Part shown: positions 34,627-44,078 of the stretch, piece after piece
Position numbering within the stretch: the stretch's first letter is position 1
Layout of the letters: each line of letters begins with the position of its first letter
The notes under the pieces: generated by a model
Told to the model about the DNA's origin: nothing
Seen by the model: only the letters and a program-made list of their open reading frames with translations
Databases searched by the model: none
Position numbers and translations under genes: made by a program
DNA from: Comamonas kerstersii
GTDB taxonomy: Bacteria > Pseudomonadota > Gammaproteobacteria > Burkholderiales > Burkholderiaceae_C
Reading direction: 5' to 3'
Length of the DNA stretch: 64,000 nucleotides
NCBI RefSeq assembly: GCF_008801935.1
Contig: NZ_VZOT01000002.1
Coordinates: 372,001 to 436,000 of the forward strand

Positions 34627-35874
34627 TCAGGCCCCAGCTACGGCCCCGGCCAGCGCCAGAGCAGCAATGTCTTCAGCCGTATAGCCCAGCGATGCCAGCA
34701 GCTCGCGTGTGTGCTCACCGGCCTTGGGCGGGTTGCTGCGCACAGGCAGGCGCTGGCCAGCCATGCGAATGGGCAGCAGCGTGGTCTTGGCAGTCTGGCC
34801 TGCGCGTTCACCGTCGCTGAGCACCACATCAGCCAGACCACCTGTGGCCAGCAGATGGGGGTCATCAAACAACTGCTCGGGCCGCGCAATCGGTGCGTAT
34901 GGCAGCTGATGGGCTTCAAAAATCTTTGCCAGCTCCGCCGCGCTGTACTGGGCCAGACGCTGGCGCAGTTCCGGCAGCATGGTACTGCGCGCACACACAC
35001 GGTCGTTATTGGTCTGCAGGGCCGGATCATGGAGCATGTCTTCAAAGCCCATGGCCGAGCAGAAGGTGCGCCACTGTGGATCGCTCACCACCGCCAGGAA
35101 GATCTGCTCACCATCCTTGACGCTGAAGATGTCGTACAGCCCCCACGAAGAAATACGCTCTGGCATGGGCGCAGCAGGCTGCCCTGTCACGGCGTACTGC
35201 ATCATGTGCTGGCCGACCAGAAAGACATTGTTCTCAAACAGCGCGGAATCAATCTCCTGCCCCTTGCCTGTCTGCGCGCGCTGCATGAGTGCGGCCATGG
35301 CGCCAATGGCACCGAACATGCCGCCCATGATGTCGTTCACGCTGGTGCCCGCACGCAGTGGGTCGCCGGGGCGGCCCGTCATATAGGCCAGACCACCCAT
35401 CATCTGCACCACTTCATCCAGCGCGGTGCGGCGCTCATAAGGGCCGGGCAAAAAGCCGGTGTGGTTCACATAGATAAGGCCGGGGTTGAGCCTGGACAGC
35501 GAGGCATAGTCCAGCCCGTACTTTTTCATCACTCCGGGCTTGAAGTTCTGCAGCACCACATCGGCAGTCGAGGCCAGACGAATCGCCGCCTGCACGCCCT
35601 CGGCATTGCGCAGGTCAATGGCAATGCTTTTCTTGTTGCGGTTGAACATGGGGAAAAAGCCTGCACCCGCACCCAGCAGGTTGCGCGTGAGGTCGCCCGT
35701 CACTGGTTCCACCTTGATCACTTCTGCCCCCAGATCCGCCAGCACCATGCCGCATGCAGGCCCCATCACCATGTGGCTGAACTCCACCACGCGGATGCCC
35801 TTCAGGGGCAGATTGGCGGCAGGAGGCTGTGTGTGGGCTGGCTGGGCTAGGTCAGAAGGTGCGAAATCAGTCAT
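34627..35874 (-). CDS. CaiB/BaiF family (class III) CoA transferase
   Basis: A 415-residue class III CoA transferase, moving CoA between carboxylic acids through an Asp-linked intermediate. The N-terminus has LKGIRVVEFSHMVMGPACGMVLADLGAEVIKVEP, typical of the family, followed by FNRNKKSIAIDLRN and YVNHTGF. The C-terminal domain includes GEHTRELLASLGY. I chose ATG 35874 (MTDFAPSDL) since the preceding frame is unconserved. The substrate is unknown. It is monocistronic and convergent with the dehydrogenase gene. Confidence 0.92.
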   Translation of the reverse strand: MTDFAPSDLAQPAHTQPPAANLPLKGIRVVEFSHMVMGPACGMVLADLGAEVIKVEPVTGDLTRNLLGAGAGFFPMFNRNKKSIAIDLRNAEGVQAAIRLASTADVVLQNFKPGVMKKYGLDYASLSRLNPGLIYVNHTGFLPGPYERRTALDEVVQMMGGLAYMTGRPGDPLRAGTSVNDIMGGMFGAIGAMAALMQRAQTGKGQEIDSALFENNVFLVGQHMMQYAVTGQPAAPMPERISSWGLYDIFSVKDGEQIFLAVVSDPQWRTFCSAMGFEDMLHDPALQTNNDRVCARSTMLPELRQRLAQYSAAELAKIFEAHQLPYAPIARPEQLFDDPHLLATGGLADVVLSDGERAGQTAKTTLLPIRMAGQRLPVRSNPPKAGEHTRELLASLGYTAEDIAALALAGAVAGA

Positions 35875-36289
35875 ATTGGCAAAGCGTGGTTCAAAAGGCG
35901 GCATGGCAATACCGCACGGGGTTTTCCCCAGATCGATTCTAGGAAGCCACTCAGCCCAGCTTCCCGAGATTTTCGGTAATCCGCCCATGCCAGAAGGTGA
36001 GCACGCCAGCACCCGCCTCGCTGGACGCGATGCCCGGATTTTGGGTAGCCATGCACCCGCAACACCCTTGCCCAAGCTATGTCGGCATATGCCCCATCTG
36101 TCCAGTGAACGTGGCTGGACAACAACAAAAGCAGAATTTTTAATGTTTTAAACGCGTAATGGCCTAGCGATTCTTCGCACCGAGCTACTAAACTTGTAGC
36201 AGACAAGATTCAAAGCTATAGTCAAACCCGCATGGATGAACGGCGTTGCGCCCCTTCCATGTCCCATCTCAGCGCAAGGAGAAGCGTCC
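35875..36289. other. Intergenic region between CoA transferase and HxlR regulator
   Basis: This 415-base divergent gap holds no credible gene. The part near 36120-36230 is AT-rich and probably carries promoters. GTCCA and TGGAC near 36098-36119 form a small inverted repeat. No known operator was recognised. Confidence 0.4.
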
Positions 36290-36595
36290 ATGAGCTCTAA
36301 GGAAAACGTCGCTATCAACCAGTTGCTCGAAAAGCTCGAGCGCCGCTATGCACTGCGCGTGCTGTGGGCACTGCGTGATGGTCACCCTCAAACCTTTCGC
36401 TTGCTGCAAGACAGCGTAGGTGGCATTACCCCCAATACGCTGAACACCCGTATCAAGGAGCTGCGTGAAGAAGGGCTGATGGAACACGGCAACGACGGCT
36501 ATGTAGTCACTGCCTCGGGCCAGGACCTGCTCAAGCGCCTGAGCGACTTGCAGGCTTTTGCCTCACGCTGGGCAGCAGCGCGCGCAAAGAAGTAA
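36290..36595 (+). CDS. HxlR-type winged-helix transcriptional regulator
   Basis: A 101-residue DNA-binding protein of the HxlR/MarR-like class. ALRVLWALRDGHPQTFRLLQ, the recognition region GGITPNTLNTRIKELREEGL and the beta wing GYVVTASGQDLL are visible. HxlR proteins often have a redox-active Cys near the N-terminus; this one has none. ATG 36290 follows AAGGAG; an in-frame ATG at 36236 lacks one. The target is unknown; it diverges from the CoA transferase gene. Confidence 0.88.
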   Translation: MSSKENVAINQLLEKLERRYALRVLWALRDGHPQTFRLLQDSVGGITPNTLNTRIKELREEGLMEHGNDGYVVTASGQDLLKRLSDLQAFASRWAAARAKK

Positions 36596-36625
36596 TCTAC
36601 GCACTCGGCCCACTACGGCACACGT

Positions 36626-36667
36626 AAAAGGCACCCCGGATTTGCACCGACGGTGCCTTTTGTTTTT
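36626..36667 (+). terminator. Terminator after the HxlR gene
   Basis: AAAAGGCACC and GGTGCCTTTT pair across a 16-base loop, followed by GTTTTTC. It lies immediately upstream of the FKBP gene. Confidence 0.75.
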
Positions 36668-36695
36668 CTAGCATTTCCCGATACAAGGAATTTTC

Positions 36696-37388
36696 ATGGC
36701 ACTGATCACCACTGCCTCTGGCCTGCAATTCGAAGACGCGGTTGTTGGACAGGGCGCTGAAGCTACCAGCGGCTCTGACGTCAAGGTGCACTACACCGGC
36801 TGGCTGTACCAAGACGGTCAGCAAGGCGCCAAGTTTGACTCCAGCAAAGACCGCCGTGAGCCTTTTGAATTCTCGCTGGGCGAAGGCATGGTGATTCCAG
36901 GCTGGGACGAAGGCGTACAAGGCATGAAGGTGGGCGGCAAGCGCACCCTGATCATCCCCCCAGAACTGGGCTACGGTGCCTACGGCGCTGGTGGCGTGAT
37001 TCCTCCCCACGCCACTTTGATGTTTGAAGTGGAACTGCTGGGTACCAAGGCTGCGCCCCAGGTACAGATGGAAGACACCGTGGTGGGCGATGGCGCAGAA
37101 GCCGTGCGCGGCAAGCGCGTGACCGTGCACTACACCGGCTGGCTGTACAAGGACGGCGAGCAAGGCGCCAAGTTCGACTCCAGCAAGGACCGCAATGACC
37201 CCTTCGTGTTCACGCTGGGCGCTGGCATGGTGATCCGCGGCTGGGACGTGGGCGTGCAAGGCATGAAGGTGGGCGGCAAGCGCACCCTGATCATTCCCCC
37301 AGAGCTGGGCTACGGCGCACGTGGCGCAGGCGGTGTGATTCCTCCCAACGCCACCCTGAAGTTTGACGTGGAACTGCTGGCGGTGTAA
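36696..37388 (+). CDS. Two-domain FKBP-type peptidyl-prolyl isomerase
   Basis: A 230-residue protein made of two tandem FKBP domains (about residues 1-113 and 114-230), both without signal peptide. Each repeats [43 protein letters not shown] and GVIPP in the same order, with the active-site Tyr, Phe, Asp, Trp and Ile positions kept. Single-domain FkpA/FkbP homologues of about 115 residues are the norm in related bacteria, so this is a head-to-tail duplication. It catalyses prolyl isomerisation in the cytoplasm. It is monocistronic with its own terminator. Confidence 0.93.
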   Translation: MALITTASGLQFEDAVVGQGAEATSGSDVKVHYTGWLYQDGQQGAKFDSSKDRREPFEFSLGEGMVIPGWDEGVQGMKVGGKRTLIIPPELGYGAYGAGGVIPPHATLMFEVELLGTKAAPQVQMEDTVVGDGAEAVRGKRVTVHYTGWLYKDGEQGAKFDSSKDRNDPFVFTLGAGMVIRGWDVGVQGMKVGGKRTLIIPPELGYGARGAGGVIPPNATLKFDVELLAV

Positions 37389-37416
37389 TCACGCCATCGG
37401 TCCATGTCCATGCAAC

Positions 37417-37444
37417 AACGGCCTGTCTCTGACAGGCCGTTTTG
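37417..37444 (+). terminator. Terminator after the FKBP gene
   Basis: AACGGCCTGTC and GACAGGCCGTT form a perfect stem with a 2-4 base loop, followed by TTGTTTG. Confidence 0.82.
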
Positions 37445-37459
37445 TTTGTGGCGCCTGCA

Positions 37460-37915
37460 TCAGGCGAACAGGGCCTGCTCCAGCGGCGCATAGGCGGATG
37501 CACCGACGGCATCCTTGATCCGGGGAGCCACAGCAGCCAGCTCTTCGTAACTGGTGGCAGCTTCCACCGACAGGTTCAGGCGAAAGCCTGAGAGCCCCAG
37601 CTTGCCTGTCAGCGCGACCGCCAGCGGATAGGCATCCCGATAGCGCTCCTGCGGCGTGCGTGCACTGGGCTGCACTTCGGGTGCAGGCTGTGCAGGGGCC
37701 AGCGCTGGCGCAGCATGTTGCAAAAAACCTGCATCCACCATGGCCTGGATGTCCTGCTCCGTCACTCCCAGCCCCTGCGTGGCGGCCAGCACATCTTCCA
37801 CACTGCGCTGGCCATCAAACAGTAGGAATGCGGAACGCAGCCTGCCTGCCAGCTGCGCACTGCGCGCCTTGAATGCCTGCTGCCCCGCTTCCGTCTTGAT
37901 GTACAGCGCAGCCAT
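37460..37915 (-). CDS. Hypothetical protein, unrecognised
   Basis: A 151-residue soluble protein. The N-terminal ~75 residues (TEAGQQAFKARSAQLAGRLRSAFLLFDG...) look like a small winged-helix or response-regulator-output type domain. An Ala/Pro linker at about 76-90 and a second helical domain (QERYRDAYPLAVALTGKLGLSGFRLN) follow. No signal peptide or membrane segment is present. GGAGGAGGG upstream of ATG 37915 is an unusually strong ribosome site and decides the start. I do not recognise a named family. Confidence 0.75.
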   Translation of the reverse strand: MAALYIKTEAGQQAFKARSAQLAGRLRSAFLLFDGQRSVEDVLAATQGLGVTEQDIQAMVDAGFLQHAAPALAPAQPAPEVQPSARTPQERYRDAYPLAVALTGKLGLSGFRLNLSVEAATSYEELAAVAPRIKDAVGASAYAPLEQALFA

Positions 37916-38021
37916 ATACCCTCCTCCGTAGCAATTATTTTTAACAAAGCATGGCACAGCGGTGCTGGGCACTGCATTGGGGCAATCCATGTGCAGGATA
38001 GTACGGATAGCTATGCTTTAA

Positions 38022-38101
38022 ATAGCTACCAGCGCTTACATCTATTTGATTTGATAGATATTTATCTTTGAAATCATTACAAATAAAGCGCTAGGTGCTC
38101 A
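38022..38101. repeat. Dispersed palindromic element, copy B
   Basis: The left arm is ATAGCTACCAGCGCTT (38022-38037). The right arm is degenerate, AAAGCGCTAGGTGCTCA (to 38101), with GATAGAT/ATCTTTGAAAT inner sequences between. The CTA inside the right arm is the complement of the TAG stop codon of the symporter gene. Confidence 0.7.
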
Positions 38102-40187
38102 CTTTTTTATTCTTCTTTGTGGTCACCAGACTCAGCAGCACGGTCACCCCGGTACCCAGGAACACGCCGAACACCCCGGCAGAAATGGGCTGCAGCCCCC
38201 ACCACAGGCCATCGGCCAGCAGCGCTGCGGGAACTGCGCTTTGCACCCACTGCGTGTGTGAGAGGATGTAGTAAGCCGTGATCCCCAGCCCGGCCAGCAT
38301 GCCTGCAACTGCGCCCTGACGGGTGACGCCACGCCAGAAGATGCCCAGCACCATGGCGGGCACAAAGGCCGAAGCCGCAATCGAAAACGACATGGCCACC
38401 ATGGGCAGAATGTCCGAAGAGCGCTGCCCGGCAACCCAGGCCGCCAGCAGCGCTACGCCCATGAGCACGAACTTGGAGACAATCACGCGCTGCTCGGACG
38501 AACTCTTGTGCGTGCCGCGTGAAAAATACAGATCACGCACCAGCGCATTGCTGATGGTCAGCAGCAGACCATCGGCCGTAGACAGCGCCGCTGCCAGACC
38601 ACCGGCCGCCACCAGCCCGGCAATCACATAGGGCAAGCCGCCAATTTCAGGCGCAGCCAGCACAATCAGGTCAGCCCCCAGCCGCAGCTCGCCAAACTGC
38701 AAAATGCCATCACGGTTAATGTCTTCCACCGACAGCAGCGAGCCATCCACCCGCGCCCACTGGGCAATCCAGCTCGGCAGCTCATCAAAGCGCACACCGA
38801 CCAGGTTGTTCATCACCTCCAGCTTGATGAGCACCGCCAGCGCAGGCGCTGACAGATACAGCAGCGCGATAAAGAACAGCGTCCAGGCCACCGAGGTCCG
38901 TGCCGCCGACACCGAGGGCACGGTGTAGTAGCGCGTGAGCAAATGCGGCATGCCTGCCGTGCCAAACATCAAGCAGAACATCAGCGCCAGAAAATTGGCG
39001 CGTTCATCATTGAACTGTGCGCGTTCTTGCGCACTGCCTTCCGGATCGCCCCCAAAGGGCTGGCCATGGCGGGGCAGACCGCCGAGCGGCTGGGCACGCT
39101 CACGGTATTCCTGCAGCTGCTGGCGCCACAGCTGCTCGGCCTCCTGCGGGCTGCGCGGCAGGTTGGCGTACTCACGGCTGACGGCAGCAATGGCGCCCAC
39201 ATCTGCCTGGATGGAGCGCAGATAGCGCAGCCGCTCGTGCAGCACCAGCCGGTCACGCTCCATGGCCAGGGGCACATCCTGCAGCTTGGCCTCCAGCATA
39301 TCGGTGCGCTCCTGATAGATCTGCTGCACGGATCGCTCCTTGGGCGAATGCAGCAGCTGCTCCTCCAGCTGCGAAATCTTGTGCAGCTGGCTGGCATAGG
39401 CCACGGCGGCAATGGGATTGCCCAGCTGCTTGTACGCCAGCCACGACACAGGAATCAGAAAGGCCAGCAGGATGACCACGTACTGCGCCACCTGCGTCCA
39501 GGTCACGGCGCGCATACCACCAAGAAAGGAGCACAGCAGCACACCGCCCAGGCCCAGCATGATGCCAATCTCAAACTGCACCCCCGTCAGACGAGAGGCA
39601 ATCAGGCCCACGCCATAAATCTGGGCCACCACATAGACAAAGGAACACAGCACGGCGGCCAGCGCAGCGATGATGCGCGGCCACTTGCCACCAAAGCGTG
39701 CCTGAAAAAATTCCGGCAAGGTGTAGAGATTCATGGCCCGCAGATGCGGTGCCACCAGCATGGCGACCAGACAGAAGCCGCCGGTCCAGCCCAGCAGATA
39801 GGCCAGACCGCCGGGCTGACCGCTGGAGCCGCCAAAGCCCTGCAGATAAAGTGCGCCAGAGAGGCTGATAAAGGATGCGGCGCTCACCCAGTCTGCCGCT
39901 GCCGCCATGCCGTTGTAGACCGGGGGAATGCGCCGGCCTGCCACGTAGTACTCATCAGCATCGCCCGTCCGGCCCCAGACGCCGATCACGGCGTACATCA
40001 TCACGGGCACAAACAGGAAGATGGGACCTATCCAGTGGCGTGCCAGCCCCTGGTTTTCGGCCCAGGTCATGAGCAGCAGCAGACCCAGCACGCACAGGCC
40101 ATACAGCCCCACCATACGATGGATGCGCCAGCGATAAGCGCGTGCACGGTACAAGGCGGCGCGACCTGCGCCAGTCGGCATATGCAT
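38091..40187 (-). CDS. Sodium:solute symporter, DUF4212-associated large subunit
   Basis: A 698-residue SSS-family carrier with about 13 membrane segments. DEYYVAGRRIPPVYNGMAAAADWVSAASFI near residues 77-105, the GLVAAGGLAAALSTADGLLLTISNA segment and the core around residues 105-260 mark the acetate/monocarboxylate (ActP-like) branch. A large soluble, coiled-coil-rich insert (about 266-395) interrupts the membrane core. It follows the DUF4212 gene by 36 bases, the usual small-subunit partner. Being downstream of ppsA suggests uptake of acetate, pyruvate or lactate for gluconeogenesis. The stop codon lies within a dispersed repeat. Confidence 0.9.
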   Translation of the reverse strand: MHMPTGAGRAALYRARAYRWRIHRMVGLYGLCVLGLLLLMTWAENQGLARHWIGPIFLFVPVMMYAVIGVWGRTGDADEYYVAGRRIPPVYNGMAAAADWVSAASFISLSGALYLQGFGGSSGQPGGLAYLLGWTGGFCLVAMLVAPHLRAMNLYTLPEFFQARFGGKWPRIIAALAAVLCSFVYVVAQIYGVGLIASRLTGVQFEIGIMLGLGGVLLCSFLGGMRAVTWTQVAQYVVILLAFLIPVSWLAYKQLGNPIAAVAYASQLHKISQLEEQLLHSPKERSVQQIYQERTDMLEAKLQDVPLAMERDRLVLHERLRYLRSIQADVGAIAAVSREYANLPRSPQEAEQLWRQQLQEYRERAQPLGGLPRHGQPFGGDPEGSAQERAQFNDERANFLALMFCLMFGTAGMPHLLTRYYTVPSVSAARTSVAWTLFFIALLYLSAPALAVLIKLEVMNNLVGVRFDELPSWIAQWARVDGSLLSVEDINRDGILQFGELRLGADLIVLAAPEIGGLPYVIAGLVAAGGLAAALSTADGLLLTISNALVRDLYFSRGTHKSSSEQRVIVSKFVLMGVALLAAWVAGQRSSDILPMVAMSFSIAASAFVPAMVLGIFWRGVTRQGAVAGMLAGLGITAYYILSHTQWVQSAVPAALLADGLWWGLQPISAGVFGVFLGTGVTVLLSLVTTKKNKKVST

Positions 40188-40223
40188 GAGGGCGTGTGCA
40201 GAGGCGAAAAAAGCGCGAAAGGC

Positions 40224-40505
40224 CTAAGCCTTGCGCTCAAAGTAATCCATCACCACACAATAGACCAGCGCGATCAGCATGAACATCAGGACTGCCCCTT
40301 GGGCCGCCATCCAGTAGCCCAGTTGCCAGCCCTGCACCCAGGCCTGCAGATCACGCGCAAAAAAGCACACCCCAAAAGAAAACACCACCCAGACCGCCAG
40401 CAAGATTGCCTTGAGCCACAGATGGTGTGTGTCGTGCAAGTCGGGCGGCAACTGCCCCCCGCTTGTCTCAGACCCGTCATGCATGTTGTCGTGAGAGAAC
40501 TGCAC
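40224..40505 (-). CDS. DUF4212 small membrane subunit of the symporter
   Basis: A 93-residue protein with two membrane helices (about residues 30-52 and 63-85), polar ends and the HLWLKAILLAVWVVFSFGVCFF segment characteristic of DUF4212. Family members pair with a sodium:solute symporter, here encoded immediately downstream. The annotated start is a GTG with AAAGG upstream; an ATG seven codons later (40484) is an alternative. Only 18 bases separate it from the ppsA stop, so ppsA, DUF4212 and SSS genes are probably one transcript. Confidence 0.88.
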   Translation of the reverse strand: MQFSHDNMHDGSETSGGQLPPDLHDTHHLWLKAILLAVWVVFSFGVCFFARDLQAWVQGWQLGYWMAAQGAVLMFMLIALVYCVVMDYFERKA

Positions 40506-40523
40506 TACAGGCCTTTCGCTGGT

Positions 40524-42914
40524 TTAGCCAGCCAGGTTCTGCCAGGTATCGATCACGGTGTCAGGATTGAGCGAGATCGACACAATGCCTTGATCGGCCA
40601 GCCACTTGGCGAAGTCTGGGTGGTCCGAAGGGCCCTGACCACAGATACCTACGTACTTGCCCTTGGACAGACAGGCGGAGATGGCGCGCTCGAGCATCTT
40701 CTTCACGGCAGGGTCGCGCTCGTCAAAGTCAGCGGCCAGCAGCTCTAGGCCGGAGTCACGGTCCAGACCCAGCGTCAGCTGTGTCAGGTCGTTGGAGCCA
40801 ATCGAGAAGCCGTCGAAGTACTCGAGGAACTCGTCGGCCAGGATGGCGTTGGAAGGCACTTCGCACATCATGATCAGCTTGAGTTCGTTTTCGCCGCGCT
40901 TCAGGCCATTTTCAGCCAGCAGTTCGGTCACGCGCTCAGCCTGCTTCAGGGTACGCACGAAGGGGATCATGATCTGCACATTGGTCAGACCCATGTCCTC
41001 ACGCACGCGGCGCAGGGCTTCACATTCCATCTTGAAGGCTTCGCCGAAGTCTTCGGAGATGTAACGTGCAGCACCGCGGAAGCCCAGCATGGGGTTTTCT
41101 TCCTCGGGCTCGTAGCGGCTGCCACCGATCAGCTTGCGGTATTCGTTGGACTTGAAGTCCGACATACGCACGATCACGGGCTTGGGCCAGAAAGCTGCAG
41201 CAATGGTTGCCACGCCTTCAGCCACCTTGTCCACGTAGAAAGCACGTGGGGAAGCATGACCACGGGCCACGGATTCCACGGCCTTCTTCAGGTCAGAATC
41301 CACGGCGGGGTAGTCCAGGATGGCCTTGGGGTGCACGCCGATGTTGTTGTTGATGATGAACTCCAGACGCGCCAGACCCACGCCAGCATTGGGCAGCTGT
41401 GCAAAGTCAAAGGCCAGCTGGGGGTTGCCCACATTCATCATGATCTTGGTCTTGATCTCGGGCATTTCGCCGCGCTTGACCTCGGTCACTTCGGTCTCGA
41501 TCAGGCCGTCATAGATCTTGCCGGTATCACCTTCGGCGCAGGACACGGTCACCAGAGTGCCGTCCTTCAGGCGCGAAGTGGCGTCACCACAGCCCACCAC
41601 AGCAGGAATACCCAGTTCACGCGCGATGATCGCAGCGTGGCAGGTACGGCCACCACGGTTGGTCACGATGGCAGCGGCCTTCTTCATGACGGGTTCCCAG
41701 TTGGGGTCGGTCATGTCGGTCACCAGCACGTCGCCAGCCTGCACCTGGTCCATCTGCGAGATGTCAGACACCAGACGCACAGGGCCGGTACCGATCTTCT
41801 GGCCAATGGCGCGGCCTTCGGCCAGCACATTGCCGGTGCCCTTGAGCTTGTAGCGCAATTCGGCCTGGCCCTTGGACTGGCTCTTCACGGTTTCAGGACG
41901 CGCCTGCAGGATGTACAGCTTGCCGTCGGTGCCGTCCTTGCCCCACTCGATGTCCATGGGACGGCCATAGTGCTGCTCGATCACCAGTGCGTACTGGGCC
42001 AGTTCCTGCACTTCGGCATCGGTCAGGGAGTAACGGTTGCGCAGCTCGGGAGCCACGTCGGTGGTCTTGACCAGCTTGCCCGATGCAGCCTTTTCTTCAG
42101 GTGTGGAGAACACCATCTGGATCAGCTTGGAGCCCAGATTACGGCGGATCAGCGCGCTCTTGCCCGCCTTGAGCATGGGCTTGTGCACGTAGAACTCGTC
42201 AGGGTTCACAGCGCCCTGCACCACGGTTTCACCCAGGCCATAGCTGGAAGTGATGAAGACCACTTCTTCAAAGCCGGACTCGGTGTCGATGGTGAACATC
42301 ACGCCCGCTGCGCCCAGGTCGGAGCGCACCATGCGCTGCACGCCAGCAGACAGGGCCACCACGTCGTGGGCAAAGCCCTTGTGCACGCGGTAGGAGATGG
42401 CGCGGTCGTTGTACAGCGATGCGAACACTTCCTTCATCTTGTGCAGCACGTCTTCGATGCCCACCACGTTCAGGAAGGTTTCCTGCTGACCGGCAAACGA
42501 TGCGTCGGGCAGGTCTTCGGCGGTAGCGGAAGAACGCACGGCAAAGGATGCTTCGGCATTGCCGCCTTGCAGACGGGCAAATTCCGTGCGGATGGCTGCC
42601 TCCAGATCTGCAGGGAAAGGCTGTGCTTCCACCATGGCGCGGATTTCAGCACCCACTGCAGCCAGGGCACGCACGTCATCAACGTCCAGTGCTGCCAGCT
42701 TGGCGGAAATCTTGTCGGCCAGACCTTCATGGGCCAGGAACTGGCGGAAGGCGTGGGCAGTCGTCGCGAAACCGGTTGGCACGCGCACGCCCTGAGGCAG
42801 CTGAGAGATCATCTCGCCGAGGGAGGCATTCTTGCCACCGACGACTTCAACGTCGCTCATACGCAGGTTTTCGAAAGGCACGACCAGTGCCGTCTCTTCG
42901 AAACGATTAGACAT
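40524..42914 (-). CDS. ppsA: Phosphoenolpyruvate synthase
   Basis: A 796-residue PEP synthase converting pyruvate, ATP and water to PEP, AMP and phosphate. The N-terminal ATP-grasp pyruvate-phosphate-dikinase domain ([28 protein letters not shown]) is followed by the swivelling domain. That domain carries the phosphohistidine in [19 protein letters not shown], with the preceding Thr as the PSRP target. The C-terminal PEP-binding barrel ([24 protein letters not shown]) follows. Length equals E. coli PpsA. Its regulator is encoded divergently 220 bases away. Confidence 0.97.
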   Translation of the reverse strand: MSNRFEETALVVPFENLRMSDVEVVGGKNASLGEMISQLPQGVRVPTGFATTAHAFRQFLAHEGLADKISAKLAALDVDDVRALAAVGAEIRAMVEAQPFPADLEAAIRTEFARLQGGNAEASFAVRSSATAEDLPDASFAGQQETFLNVVGIEDVLHKMKEVFASLYNDRAISYRVHKGFAHDVVALSAGVQRMVRSDLGAAGVMFTIDTESGFEEVVFITSSYGLGETVVQGAVNPDEFYVHKPMLKAGKSALIRRNLGSKLIQMVFSTPEEKAASGKLVKTTDVAPELRNRYSLTDAEVQELAQYALVIEQHYGRPMDIEWGKDGTDGKLYILQARPETVKSQSKGQAELRYKLKGTGNVLAEGRAIGQKIGTGPVRLVSDISQMDQVQAGDVLVTDMTDPNWEPVMKKAAAIVTNRGGRTCHAAIIARELGIPAVVGCGDATSRLKDGTLVTVSCAEGDTGKIYDGLIETEVTEVKRGEMPEIKTKIMMNVGNPQLAFDFAQLPNAGVGLARLEFIINNNIGVHPKAILDYPAVDSDLKKAVESVARGHASPRAFYVDKVAEGVATIAAAFWPKPVIVRMSDFKSNEYRKLIGGSRYEPEEENPMLGFRGAARYISEDFGEAFKMECEALRRVREDMGLTNVQIMIPFVRTLKQAERVTELLAENGLKRGENELKLIMMCEVPSNAILADEFLEYFDGFSIGSNDLTQLTLGLDRDSGLELLAADFDERDPAVKKMLERAISACLSKGKYVGICGQGPSDHPDFAKWLADQGIVSISLNPDTVIDTWQNLAG

Positions 42915-43135
42915 GGGAAGGCTCCAAAGTTAAAAAACCTGTCAGCCCAGCGACCCACTGACCATCATGCCGCTGGGAAACCCGCCTGCTTATCCATGAC
43001 AACTTTGCTTGTTCTTGTTGTCGGTCATCGACCAGCAGACCGGTGAAATTTGGGAATAATGGGTGTCATTCTAGTCCCGGCCGGGCAATTTCGCCGCAGC
43101 TTCGGGTGTTTAAATTTGAAGGGAATGATTGCCCC

Positions 43136-43969
43136 ATGCATTCGCGCACTGTATTTGTCATCTCGGACGGCACCGGCATTACCGCAGAAACCTTTGGCAC
43201 GGCCTTGATGACCCAGTTTGATATCAAGCCACGCATTGTGCGCATTCCTTTTGTCGACACCGTAGACAAGGCGCACCAGGCTGTCCGACAAATTAACCAC
43301 ACTTTTGACATCGAAGGCAAAAAGCCCATCGTCTTCAGCACCCTGGTCAATCAGGAAGTGGTGGGTGTGATCAATGAGCAGTGCAAGGGCCTGCTGATGG
43401 ACATGTTCGGCACCTTTGTGAAGCCTCTGGAAGAAGAGCTGGGCCTCAAGAGCCAGCACCGCGTGGGGCGGTTCTCGGACATCAGCCAGAGCAAGGAATA
43501 TCTGGACCGCATGGAGGCCATCAACTACACGCTGGCCCACGACGACGGACAGACCAACCATGACCTGCAGGGCGCAGAAGTCATCCTGCTGGGCGTGAGC
43601 CGCTCGGGCAAGACCCCGACCAGCCTGTATCTGGCCATGCAGTTTGGTCTGAAGGTCGCGAACTACCCGCTGATTCCCGAAGACTTTGAGCGCAAGAAGC
43701 TGCCACCTGCGCTGGAACCACACCGCAAGAAGCTGTTCGGCCTGACGATTGACCCCATTCGCCTGTCCGAGATCCGCAACGAACGCCGCCCCGGCTCCAA
43801 GTACGCCAGCCTGCAGAACTGCCGCTACGAAGTCCATGAGGCCGAAGCCATGATGCGCCGCGCCGGGGTGAGCTGGCTGTCAACGACCACCAAGTCCATC
43901 GAGGAAATCTCCACCACCATCCTGCAGGAAGTGCTGCCGCACCGTCTGGGCGTAGGCATACACGGCTGA
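43136..43969 (+). CDS. ppsR: PEP synthase regulatory kinase/pyrophosphorylase (PSRP, DUF299)
   Basis: A 277-residue bifunctional regulator that inactivates PEP synthase by ADP-dependent Thr phosphorylation and reactivates it by phosphorolysis. [18 protein letters not shown] opens the protein, the P-loop is [15 protein letters not shown] and the family motif [28 protein letters not shown] closes it. I chose ATG 43136 since the upstream frame adds 31 unconserved residues. Divergence from ppsA is the expected neighbourhood. Confidence 0.95.
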   Translation: MHSRTVFVISDGTGITAETFGTALMTQFDIKPRIVRIPFVDTVDKAHQAVRQINHTFDIEGKKPIVFSTLVNQEVVGVINEQCKGLLMDMFGTFVKPLEEELGLKSQHRVGRFSDISQSKEYLDRMEAINYTLAHDDGQTNHDLQGAEVILLGVSRSGKTPTSLYLAMQFGLKVANYPLIPEDFERKKLPPALEPHRKKLFGLTIDPIRLSEIRNERRPGSKYASLQNCRYEVHEAEAMMRRAGVSWLSTTTKSIEEISTTILQEVLPHRLGVGIHG

Positions 43970-43992
43970 TCAGCCAGCAACTACTAAATAAG

Positions 43993-44078
43993 TAGCTGCC
44001 AGCGCTTGATTTTTCTTGGTTTCAGATATAAATCACCCTGAAAACCAGTAAATACAAGCGCTGGCAGCTATTTTTTTT
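43993..44078. repeat. Dispersed palindromic element, copy C (best preserved), terminator-like
   Basis: TAGCTGCCAGCGCTTG (43993-44008) and CAAGCGCTGGCAGCTA (44055-44070) are perfect 16-bp inverted repeats. Inner TTTCAG and CTGAAA repeats sit between them, and T8 follows. The T8 directly abuts the TGA of hmuV. Its position between the convergent ppsR and hmuV stops suggests that it acts as a terminator, at least for ppsR. Confidence 0.88.

Noticed and set aside
38943-40748. Long plus-strand frame opposite the symporter and DUF4212 genes
   Set aside because: Low-complexity His/Gln composition and complete overlap with well-supported membrane protein genes mark it as antisense shadow.
41256-43046. 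Long plus-strand frame opposite ppsA
   Set aside because: It mirrors a textbook PEP synthase; the composition is non-protein-like.
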